Positions 1 through 6,045 of a stretch of 18,259 nt of DNA are shown piece after piece. The stretch comes from an uncultured Solirubrobacteraceae bacterium. Its GTDB lineage: Bacteria > Actinomycetota > Thermoleophilia > Solirubrobacterales > Solirubrobacteraceae. Made by a program: the position numbers and the translations under genes. The stretch is taken from positions 1 to 18,259 of the forward strand of contig CATPBV010000148.1 of NCBI GenBank assembly GCA_955652345.1. Direction: 5' to 3'. How positions within the stretch are numbered: position 1 is the stretch's first letter; each line of letters begins with the position of its first letter. The notes beneath the pieces are model-generated. The model was given only the letters and a program-made list of their open reading frames with translations, ran no database searches and was not told where the DNA came from.

Positions 1-1
1 A

Positions 2-655
2 GCCTCGGTGGGGGCGATCTCCGGGGCGGTCGGGACCTACAGCGCCACCTCGCCGGACTTCGAGGCGCGGGTGCTGGCTCGCCTCGGGCTCGAGCGCGAA
101 CCCGTCTCGACCCAGATCGTGGCGCGCGACCGCCACGCCGAGCTGCTGGAGGCGATCGCTCTGGCCGGCGCCGGGCTCGAGCGCTTCGCCACCGAGCTCC
201 GGCATCTCGCGCGCATCCTGCGCTCCAACGCCCAGGCCGCCGTCGAGGATGTGGTGCTCTGGCACGAGCGCGACATCTCCCACTCCTCGGTCGAGCGGAT
301 CATCCTGCCCGACTCGACCATCCTGCTCGACCACATGCAGCGGCGGATGCTCGGGCTCGTGCGGGGCATGGTCGTGAACGCCGACCGCATGCGCGAGAAC
401 CTCGAGCTGACCCACGGAGCCCTGTTCTCGCAGCGCGTCCTGCTCGCTCTGGTCCAGCAAGGCTCGAGTCGCGACGACGCCTACCGTGTCGTACAGCGGC
501 TCGCCCAGCGGGCGATCGACGAACGGCGACCGCTGCGGGAGCTGCTTGCGGCCGACCCCGCCGGTGAGGGTCTCGATCTCGACGCGATCTTCGACTACGA
601 GCCGTTCGTCCGGAATACGGGTCAGATCGTCGCCAGGCTGGACGAGATCGCGTGA
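2..655 (+). CDS. purB: Adenylosuccinate lyase, C-terminal part (5' end outside window), catalytic loop missing
   Basis: Adenylosuccinate lyase cleaves SAICAR to AICAR plus fumarate and adenylosuccinate to AMP plus fumarate, in the cytoplasm. The frame is open from base 2, so the gene begins upstream of the window. Family landmarks seen in order are GAISGAVGTYS, PVSTQIVARDRHAE, LWHERDISHSSVER (about bases 257-298) and FSQRVLLALV. These match the central helical bundle and C-terminal domain of PurB. Odd: the helix ending ELRHLA runs straight into RILRSNAQAAVED at about bases 204-216. In PurB proteins known to me roughly 37 residues lie here, including the fumarase/ASL signature loop (SSAMPHKRNP) with the catalytic serine. 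The reading frame is kept, which points to a clean in-frame deletion (about 111 bp), a collapsed assembly, or a dead gene. The gene ends 28 bp from the convergent vapC-like gene. Confidence 0.9.
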   Translation, partial: ASVGAISGAVGTYSATSPDFEARVLARLGLEREPVSTQIVARDRHAELLEAIALAGAGLERFATELRHLARILRSNAQAAVEDVVLWHERDISHSSVERIILPDSTILLDHMQRRMLGLVRGMVVNADRMRENLELTHGALFSQRVLLALVQQGSSRDDAYRVVQRLAQRAIDERRPLRELLAADPAGEGLDLDAIFDYEPFVRNTGQIVARLDEIA

Positions 656-683
656 CCTCGGTGGACACCGCCGCCCCGAGAAA

Positions 684-1073
684 TCAGCAGACGATGATCT
701 CGGCCAAGCGACCACCCGAGCGGGCAAGGCGCGCGTCTCGAGTCACCAGGGGACATTCGAGCGCCTCGGCGAGAGCGACGTAGGCGGCGTCGTAGGCAGT
801 GAGACTCTGGCGCAGACTGAATGCCCGGCGACGCAGAGCGTCGTCTGCGGTCCACCGATAGATTTGTAGATCGTCGAAGTCAGTGAGGGCATCCTGCGCC
901 CTTGCAGGACTGAGATGCGCGGCCTGGGTGAGCCCGCGTAGCGCGGAGACGACCTCGTAATCGAGCAGCGCGGGCGCGTGCAGCTCCAGGCCCGATAGGC
1001 GCGCGCGCACCCGTTCGCTGCCCGGCACTGCGCTCAGCGCGTCGACCACCGCAGAGGCGTCGACAACAATCAC
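684..1073 (-). CDS. vapC: VapC-like PIN-domain ribonuclease toxin
   Basis: A 129-residue protein of the size and pattern of a VapC toxin, a Mg2+-dependent endoribonuclease that usually cuts tRNA or rRNA and is neutralised by its partner antitoxin. The PIN acidic residues are visible: Asp5 in VVDASAVVDAL, Glu40 in LLDYEVVSALR, Asp95 in TAYDAAYVALAE and Asp113 in LVTRDARL. The start is GTG at 1073-1071, overlapping the antitoxin stop codon (GTGA, 4 bp), so translation is likely coupled. All four metal ligands are present, so the toxin looks intact. The RNA target cannot be predicted from sequence. The assignment to the PIN/VapC family is firm; toxin activity is inferred. Confidence 0.88.
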   Translation of the reverse strand: MIVVDASAVVDALSAVPGSERVRARLSGLELHAPALLDYEVVSALRGLTQAAHLSPARAQDALTDFDDLQIYRWTADDALRRRAFSLRQSLTAYDAAYVALAEALECPLVTRDARLARSGGRLAEIIVC

Positions 1074-1327
1074 CCGTCAGCTACCGCTCCCAATTGCTGC
1101 TCACGGTCGGCCCGCCCCGCTCGGATGGCCTCCGTCGCCGATTCGCGGGCACGCTCGGACCGGCGCGCGGCGCGTGCGAGGACCTCGTCGACGGTCGGGC
1201 GGGCGACGTCGCGTCCGATCAGCTCGAGCACGTATGCGTTAAGCGACTGACCGCGGGCGGCAGCGCGAGCTTTAAGGATGCGGCGCGTCTCCTCCGGGAC
1301 GCCTCTGATCTGCAACAGTGAACCCAT
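1070..1327 (-). CDS. Ribbon-helix-helix antitoxin (FitA/VapB-like)
   Basis: An 85-residue protein directly upstream of the PIN toxin. Residues 3-38 (SLLQIRGVPEETRR..., ARAAARGQSLNAYVLELI) read as a ribbon-helix-helix DNA-binding domain of the FitA-like/Arc type, a short beta strand followed by two helices. The charged, alanine- and arginine-rich tail (about 45-85) would be the toxin-binding part. The ATG at 1327-1325 was chosen because homology begins there. The reading frame stays open much further upstream, but that part is antisense to the synthetase remnant and has no family resemblance. No Shine-Dalgarno is present; TATTAT lies 6 bp before the ATG, so a leaderless transcript is plausible. 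The neighbouring 12-bp palindrome is a natural candidate for autorepression by this protein. Antitoxins of this type usually bind their own promoter with the toxin. Confidence 0.82.
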   Translation of the reverse strand: MGSLLQIRGVPEETRRILKARAAARGQSLNAYVLELIGRDVARPTVDEVLARAARRSERARESATEAIRAGRADREQQLGAVADG

Positions 1328-1333
1328 GTATGC

Positions 1334-1368
1334 ATAATAGCTTAAGGTAAATCTAGATTGCATGCAAT
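1334..1368 (-). promoter_or_regulatory. Antitoxin-toxin promoter with palindromic operator
   Basis: An AT-rich island in otherwise GC-rich DNA. On the minus strand TATTAT (about 1339-1334) lies 6 bp before the antitoxin ATG, which fits a -10 box of a leaderless promoter. The perfect 12-bp palindrome ATTGCATGCAAT spans 1357-1368, about 18-30 bp upstream of the -10 box and so over the -35 region. No good -35 hexamer at standard spacing is seen. Operator function is inferred from position next to a ribbon-helix-helix antitoxin. Confidence 0.5.
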
Positions 1369-1456
1369 GGTACGCGGTACCGTAGGGGCAAAGCGACGAC
1401 GGAGTGCAGTAGCAGGACCGCCGAAGCCAAGAGAGCCGCCGGCAGCTGCGAAGGTG

Positions 1457-2218
1457 GCCTTCGGTCAAAGCCCCCAGTTCTACAAGTAGGCGATGGTCGG
1501 CGTGTTCGAGCGCGTGTACGAGACGGGTCCGGTGTTCCGCGGCGAGCCCCACGACACGGCCCGGCATCTGAGCGAGTACGTGTCGCTCGATGCGGAGCTT
1601 GGGTTCATCGCCGACCACCGCGACGTGATGGCCGTCGCACGGGATGCGCTCGCTGGCATGGTGCAGGCGGTGCTGGCCCGGGCGCAGCCTGCCGTGCGCG
1701 CGCTCGAGGTGGCTGTGCCCGAGGTCCCGCCGTCGATACCGGCGATCCACTTCGCCGAGGCCCAGCGGCTGATCGCGCTGGACACCGGCGAGTCTCTCGA
1801 AGACCAGTACGACCTGGCGCCCGCGCATGAGCGCTGGCTTGGCGAGTGGGCGCAGCGCGAGCATGGCTCGGAGTTCGTGTTCGTGACCGGCTTCCCGATG
1901 CGAGCGCGTCCGTTCTACACCCACCCCGATCCCGTGCGGCCAGAGTTCTCGAACAGCTTCGACCTGCTGTTCCGGGGGCTCGAGCTGATCACCGGCGGCC
2001 AGCGCCTTCATCGCTACGAGGACTACCTCGCAGCGCTCGACGCGCATGGACAGTCCGCCCGCGGCTACGAGCCCTACCTACAGGCCTTCAAGTACGGCAT
2101 GCCTCCGCATGGGGGCTTTGCGATCGGCCTCGAGCGCTGGATCGCGCGGCTGACGGGCGCGGCAAACGTCCGCGAGGTCACGCTGTTTCCGCGAGACATG
2201 CACCGCCTGTCGCCGTAG
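1457..2218 (+). pseudogene. Aspartyl-tRNA synthetase (archaeal/non-discriminating type) remnant, 5'-truncated with in-frame TAG
   Basis: The part from ATG 1493 encodes 241 residues matching the class IIb catalytic core of archaeal-type AspRS. Motif 2 region is GPVFRGEPHDTARHLSEY, then FYTHPDP, the GGQRLHRY segment, and motif 3 KYGMPPHGGFAIGLERW followed by LFPRDMHRLSP. Translating the same frame backwards from 1493 gives GQSPQFYK, then TAG at 1487-1489, then AMVGVFERVYE. The family reads QSPQFYKQ.MVGVFERVYE here, so TAG replaces an expected glutamine codon (CAG to TAG). Upstream of about 1457 the frame no longer resembles AspRS: the OB-fold anticodon-binding domain and motif 1 are absent. A faint out-of-frame trace (AGSCEGG, about 1438-1458) could be decayed motif-1 flank. 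Most likely a pseudogene. A stand-alone catalytic-core protein started at 1493 is possible but would lack motif 1 and tRNA-binding parts. Confidence 0.8.
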
Positions 2219-2259
2219 GGTCCTGACCCGCGCGACTGCGCTCTCGCCCGAAGCTGGCT

Positions 2260-2672
2260 TCAGTCGCCTGGCGCGACGTCGTGATGTTCGATCGCGGCAG
2301 GCACTGCCAGCCAGGGGTGCCGGCGTGACTCGAACACCGAAACGGTGGGTGGTGGAAAGGATGGGTCGGCGAATGCGCCGACCGGAACAGCGATCACGTC
2401 GGGCGCATCCGAACCGATGTAGAAGACGGTCGCGCCGCATTCGGGCAGAAATGAAAGCTCAGCTCGTTGGCGCCCCCGTCTGAGACTCGCAGGTATTTGC
2501 TGTAGCGGCCGACGGTGTGGGCTCGATCCGATGTGAACCGCGCCTGGACCGAGAACGCGCTTCCTGTCCGACGTTGGCACGCAAGGCAATGACAGATCGA
2601 AATCCGGAACGGTTCGCCCTTCGATTCCAGTCGGAGTTGCCCACAGCTACAAGCGGCCGATCGGTCAGCCAT
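2260..2672 (-). pseudogene. GFA/CENP-V-family zinc protein, frameshifted
   Basis: The gene encodes a protein of the GFA (glutathione-dependent formaldehyde-activating enzyme-like, DUF636) family, a small beta-sheet fold binding zinc through cysteines. From ATG 2672 the first frame gives MADRSAACSCGQLRLES, then ISICHCLACQRRTGSAFSVQ, then NELSFHFCP. At about 2440-2446 the match jumps to another frame, giving PECGATVFYIGSD, AVPVGAFADP and FESRRHPWLAVP. The expected FCPECG zinc motif is restored by adding one base to the CCCG run there, so a single-base deletion explains both halves. A repaired protein would be about 137 residues, normal for the family. As written, the product stops early and loses the C-terminal half. 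Either a real frameshift mutation or a sequencing/assembly error in a GC run. Substrate unknown. Convergent with the AspRS remnant. Confidence 0.8.
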
Positions 2673-2864
2673 CGCCGCGATCCTACAAGCGCGCCGCCGC
2701 TGATACCGGCGCAGTCGCAATGTCATCTAGGGGCGCCGATCCGAGGCAGACAGCCCCGAGCCGAGCTCCGGGATCCGCCGCGTGCTGCGCGGACGCCCCT
2801 CACTGCAGACCCAGCGTGTAGCCCGCCACGCGATGGACTATTTCTACCTAAATTTCCCTAACCT

Positions 2865-2886
2865 TCGCAAAAGATGCAAATTGCGA
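2865..2886. promoter_or_regulatory. Inverted repeat in the AT-rich leader of the ferritin-like operon
   Basis: TCGCAA (2865-2870) and TTGCGA (2881-2886) form a perfect 6+6 bp inverted repeat with a 10-bp spacer, ending 16 bp before the ATG at 2903. The surrounding stretch (about 2836-2890) is markedly AT-rich for this genome, as expected for a promoter region. The rest of the 230-bp gap 2673-2902 shows no gene and no convincing -35/-10 pair. Operator function is a guess from position. Confidence 0.3.
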
Positions 2887-2902
2887 CTAAAGTGCTGGCT
2901 CG

Positions 2903-3535
2903 ATGTTAGATCCGGTACCCGAGGACACAGAGCAGTCGACGGAAGGCCCAGGCTCGGTCGCCACGCGCGAGCAGTGGCTGGAACGCGGGCTCACGGGGGC
3001 CGCGGGCCTAGCTTCGGGCGCGATCCTCGCCGGGGGCTTCGCGTCACTCGCGAGCTCCGCGCCTTCGCGCCAGGACGTAGCGGTTCTGAACTTCGCATTG
3101 GCCTTCGAGCAGCTCCAAGCCGAGTTCTACGCTCACGCCGTACGCACGCTGTCGCTTCATGGCGACTGGCTGCAATACGCGCAGGTCGTCGGAGCGCATG
3201 AGCAGGCGCACGTTGCGTTCCTGCGCCGCGCTCTCGGTAGCGCAGCGAATCCCGCGCGCATGCGACTGTCGCGTCCGCCCTCCGACCCTGGGGCCTTTCA
3301 GCGGCTTGCCGTGACGCTCGAGGATCTCGGCGTCGCCCTGTACAACGGCCAGGCCGCAAACGTGAGCAAGGCGGTGCTCGCGCAGGCAGCGGAGATCGTC
3401 TCGGTGGAGGCGCGGCACGCGTCCTGGGCGCGAGATCTCGCTGGTCTCACACCCGCTCCCGCCGCAACCGATACCCCGGCCAGCGTAACCCAGGTCCAGG
3501 CAAGCTTGAAGAACGCGGGGGTGAGCGTTGGCTGA
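2903..3535 (+). CDS. Ferritin-like domain protein, first of tandem pair
   Basis: A 210-residue protein. Residues 28-52 form a hydrophobic, glycine- and alanine-rich segment that looks like a signal or anchor. From about 58 a four-helix ferritin-like bundle (Ferritin_2 type) follows: helix A FALAFEQLQAEFY (Glu69), helix B GAHEQAHVAFL (Glu100, His103), helix C TLEDLGVALY (Glu140), helix D SVEARHASW (Glu169, His172). This E...ExxH...E...ExxH set is what a carboxylate-bridged diiron site needs. The sequence ATREQWLERGL before the hydrophobic stretch resembles a Tat signal in which the second arginine is lost, so export route is uncertain. ATG 2903 is used; no strong Shine-Dalgarno is visible. It overlaps the next, homologous gene by 8 bp. 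The biochemical role (iron handling, oxidation or stress) is unknown for this family. Confidence 0.82.
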   Translation: MLDPVPEDTEQSTEGPGSVATREQWLERGLTGAAGLASGAILAGGFASLASSAPSRQDVAVLNFALAFEQLQAEFYAHAVRTLSLHGDWLQYAQVVGAHEQAHVAFLRRALGSAANPARMRLSRPPSDPGAFQRLAVTLEDLGVALYNGQAANVSKAVLAQAAEIVSVEARHASWARDLAGLTPAPAATDTPASVTQVQASLKNAGVSVG

Positions 3536-4217
3536 GGCGGAGCTATTGGGGCCGGTGGCTGCCTTCGACTGCGATGGCGCACTGACCGAGGCGGCTGACG
3601 CGCTGAGGACGACTCGCCGTGGCCTGTTCGGAATCGCCGCCGCGGGCACAGTGCTGGGTGGGCTCGTTGCACCGGTCTCGGCCTTGGGGCGCGACGCTGT
3701 GGCGGGCGACATCGCGATCCTCAATTACGCCCTCGGTCTCGAGTACCTTCAGGCTGCCTTCTACACCGAGGCAGAACGGCTTGGTGCCCTGCACGGGCCG
3801 CTTGCGACTCAAGCGCAGGTCGTGGGCGGCCACGAACGCGCCCATGTGGCCGCCTTTCACAAGGTGCTCGGAACGTTGGCGATGAAGTCGCCGACGTTCA
3901 ACTTTCAGGGCGTGACGCAGGATCCCAACGCGTTTCGGCGCACTGCGGTCGCTTTTGAGGACCTAGCAGTAGCGGCCTACAAGTACCAGGCCCCGCACCT
4001 CAGCTCGCCGGCTTATCTGATGGCTGCGGTCTCGATCCACTCCGTCGAGGCGCGTCACGCGGCATGGATCCGCCGGCTGGCGGGGGTGCTGCCGGCGGCG
4101 ACGGCGTTCGACCAGCCTCTACCGCCTACACAGGTCGACGCGCTCGTCGCCTCGACGCACTTCGTCGTCGCAACGACCCAGACCTCTGCCCACGGATCTC
4201 CGAAGTTCACGGGGTGA
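3528..4217 (+). CDS. Tat-exported ferritin-like domain protein, second of tandem pair
   Basis: A 229-residue paralogue of the preceding protein. A twin-arginine motif (TTRRGLFGIAAAG, Arg30-Arg31) is followed by a hydrophobic stretch to about residue 50, so export of the folded protein by Tat is likely. The ferritin-like helices are LNYALGLEYLQAAFY (Glu72), VVGGHERAHVAAF (Glu103, His106), VAFEDLAVAAY and SVEARHAAW, preserving a likely dimetal site. The start is TTG at 3528, inside the end of the upstream gene; GGGGGTGAG at 3517-3525 is a strong ribosome binding site just before it. A start closer to the Tat motif (for example GTG 3555) cannot be excluded. The stop TGA shares its last A with the ATG of the L,D-transpeptidase gene. 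The pair looks like a tandem duplication; the first copy has lost the twin arginine. Confidence 0.83.
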   Translation: MAEAELLGPVAAFDCDGALTEAADALRTTRRGLFGIAAAGTVLGGLVAPVSALGRDAVAGDIAILNYALGLEYLQAAFYTEAERLGALHGPLATQAQVVGGHERAHVAAFHKVLGTLAMKSPTFNFQGVTQDPNAFRRTAVAFEDLAVAAYKYQAPHLSSPAYLMAAVSIHSVEARHAAWIRRLAGVLPAATAFDQPLPPTQVDALVASTHFVVATTQTSAHGSPKFTG

Positions 4218-4987
4218 TGCGGGGAAGGCTCGCCCTTCCAGCGATTCTCCTCGCCGCGTCCGCGCTGCTCGTCTTGCTGTTCGCACCGCGCGGGGGCTCG
4301 AGCGCTCCTGCGATCGGGCTTGCACCACCGCCGCAGGCGGCCACGATCCCACGCGCGGCGCCCCTCGCGAGGTTGAAGGGAACGTCTTGGTGGGCGGCGG
4401 TTCGAAGACCTGCACTCGCTCGACAGACTCCATCGGTCAGCAGCCGGGTGATCGCGCGGATCTCCACCCGTACTCCTGAAGGCAGCGCCAATATCCTTGA
4501 GCTGATTGGGTCGGCCCGGCTGGAGCCGAGTGGGCTCTGGCAGCGGGTGCGGCTTGCGATCCTCCCGAACGGCACGACCGCGTGGGTGCCGCGCTCGGCT
4601 TTGGGCGGATCGGTGGAGCTCGACACAGAGCTTGTAGTCGACCTCGTTCACTTCCGCGCAAGGCTGTTTCGGGACGGTGCGATGGTCTTCAGCGCGCCCG
4701 TGGGAGTGGGGCGGCGAAGCTCTCCGACGCCTACCGGCAGGTTCTACGTCCGCGACGTGCTGACGAGCTACCGCAGCCTGGCCTACGGACCGATTGCGTT
4801 CGGCACCAGCGCCCGTACCGCGGTCCTGACCGACTGGCCCGCGGGCGGCTACATCGGTATCCACGGGACCGACCGACCAGGCCTGATCCCTGGAGCGATC
4901 TCGCACGGCTGTATCCGGATGCGCAACTCCGACGTCAGGCGGCTCGCCGAGCTGATGCCGGTCGGAACTCCGGTCGTGATCCGGTGA
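4217..4987 (+). CDS. L,D-transpeptidase (YkuD family) with signal anchor and SH3-like domain
   Basis: A 256-residue predicted cell-wall enzyme that would make 3-3 peptidoglycan cross-links or attach proteins to the wall. Residues 4-24 (RLALPAILLAASALLVLLF) are a signal peptide or anchor. Residues about 76-130 resemble an SH3-like segment (WQRVRLAI, TTAWVPRSAL). The YkuD domain spans about 133-256: LFRDGAMVFSAPVGVG, SPTPTGRFYV, GGYIGIHGTD (His216) and SHGCIRMRNSDV with catalytic Cys232 and His230. All catalytic residues are present. The ATG at 4217 was chosen because it overlaps the upstream stop by one base (TGATG) and begins at a proper signal sequence; the frame is open further upstream, but that is antisense noise within the ferritin gene. 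The 3' end overlaps the next gene by 4 bp. Confidence 0.9.
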   Translation: MRGRLALPAILLAASALLVLLFAPRGGSSAPAIGLAPPPQAATIPRAAPLARLKGTSWWAAVRRPALARQTPSVSSRVIARISTRTPEGSANILELIGSARLEPSGLWQRVRLAILPNGTTAWVPRSALGGSVELDTELVVDLVHFRARLFRDGAMVFSAPVGVGRRSSPTPTGRFYVRDVLTSYRSLAYGPIAFGTSARTAVLTDWPAGGYIGIHGTDRPGLIPGAISHGCIRMRNSDVRRLAELMPVGTPVVIR

Positions 4988-5985
4988 ACAGATGCGTCCG
5001 CATTCGAGCCCGTGCAGTCCACAGCGCTCGTGTTACCGCCGTCACCTTGGGCGTGTTCGCGCTGTGCGCGGGTACTTCGCATGCAATCGGCTCGCCTCCC
5101 CACCATGAGCGCGTACCCCTGGAGCTGATCAACCGCTTCCCGCTGAACCCCGGCGGTGCAGCGGCGCCGAATGGCGCAAGGCCCACCGCTCGGCAGAGGT
5201 CCCCCCGCGCGTCAGTGCGGCAGCGCTCTGGGAGCAAGCCGTCGGCGACCCCGGGCGTGTCCCTGATCCTGCTCATGGTCGTGGTCGCGGTGGTGTCGGT
5301 GCTTTCGCTCGCCGGTGTGCGCGGGGCGGTTCGCCGTCGACGTCGCGGAGCCGTCCCGGGTCCGGAGCTCGCCGCAGTCTCGCCCGCGAAAGTCAGGTCC
5401 AATCGTGTCCGCCACACCGCCCCCGAGCGCAGACCTTGGGGTGGGCAGGTCGGCGAAGCAGCGTTCAGAGTTGCGCTGGAACTCGAACAGCAAGGCGATC
5501 TCCGCGGCGCGGAGAAGGCCTACCGACGCGCGGCCGAGAGCGGTGACCTCGCGGCAGAGTCGAATCTTGGCGTGTTGCTGCACCTGCGAGGGGAGCTCGA
5601 GGCTGCGAAGCAGCACTACCGCCGCGCTCTCGAGGGCGAGCCAGCGGGCGGCTTCAACCTGGGCGTGTTGCTCGAGCAGCAGCGCGATATTGCCGGCGCT
5701 CGCACGGCGTATCGCGGCGCCGACAGGCGGGGCCACGCCGCCGCCGCGTCCAATCTCGGCGTACTGCTGGAGCAGGCAGGCGACTTCGGCGGGGCGCAGG
5801 CTGCTTTCAGCCGCGCAGCTGAGCGCGGCGACCCGAAAGGCGCGTTCAATCTCGGCATGGTGCTCGAGGAGCAAGGGGACCTCGAGCGGGCGCTCGCGGC
5901 CTATCGCCGAGCCCGAGAATATCGGCTGGCGGGAGCACCGACCTCAGCGACGGAGGCATCCGGCGCGCCGCGGGCGTCGGCGTAG
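4984..5985 (+). CDS. Membrane-anchored TPR/Sel1-like repeat protein
   Basis: A 333-residue protein starting at GTG 4984, which overlaps the L,D-transpeptidase stop (GTGA). Residues about 16-36 (ARVTAVTLGVFALCAGTSHA) look like a signal peptide. Residues 37-90 are proline- and arginine-rich low-complexity. A transmembrane helix spans 92-112 (VSLILLMVVVAVVSVLSLAG), followed by an arginine-rich stop-transfer stretch (RRRRR). From 160 to 312 there are five short helical repeats, each with N-LGVLLEQ-GD---A-AAYRRAAE-GD-like spacing of about 31-32 residues. The predicted layout is an extracytoplasmic N-terminal segment, one membrane pass and a cytoplasmic repeat scaffold. Repeats of this kind usually mediate protein contacts. 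Function unknown; the overlaps suggest work with the transpeptidase and ferritin-like proteins at the envelope. Confidence 0.8.
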   Translation: MNRCVRIRARAVHSARVTAVTLGVFALCAGTSHAIGSPPHHERVPLELINRFPLNPGGAAAPNGARPTARQRSPRASVRQRSGSKPSATPGVSLILLMVVVAVVSVLSLAGVRGAVRRRRRGAVPGPELAAVSPAKVRSNRVRHTAPERRPWGGQVGEAAFRVALELEQQGDLRGAEKAYRRAAESGDLAAESNLGVLLHLRGELEAAKQHYRRALEGEPAGGFNLGVLLEQQRDIAGARTAYRGADRRGHAAAASNLGVLLEQAGDFGGAQAAFSRAAERGDPKGAFNLGMVLEEQGDLERALAAYRRAREYRLAGAPTSATEASGAPRASA

Positions 5986-5996
5986 GCAATTCGGTC

Positions 5997-6015
5997 CGCG
6001 GCGGGGCGAGCCGCG
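5997..6015. terminator. Stem-loop between convergent TPR and pfkB genes
   Basis: CGCGGC (5997-6002) and GCCGCG (6010-6015) form a perfect 6-bp stem with a 7-base loop in the 60-bp gap between two converging genes. There is no T tract on either side, so this is at best the U-less type of terminator reported in high-GC bacteria. Confidence 0.35.
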
Positions 6016-6045
6016 TCCTGGATGGTCGGGTCACGCTTGTAGCCG

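Noticed and set aside
1328..2047. Long minus-strand reading frame continuous with the antitoxin
   Set aside because: It is antisense to the AspRS remnant and has no domain; the antitoxin homology begins at the ATG at 1327.
2782..3201. Plus-strand frame before and across the first ferritin-like gene
   Set aside because: Arginine-rich composition typical of a shadow frame in GC-rich DNA; no domain.
4582..4983. N-terminal extension of the TPR protein
   Set aside because: It overlaps the conserved L,D-transpeptidase catalytic domain in another frame; the GTG at 4984 with signal peptide is a better start.
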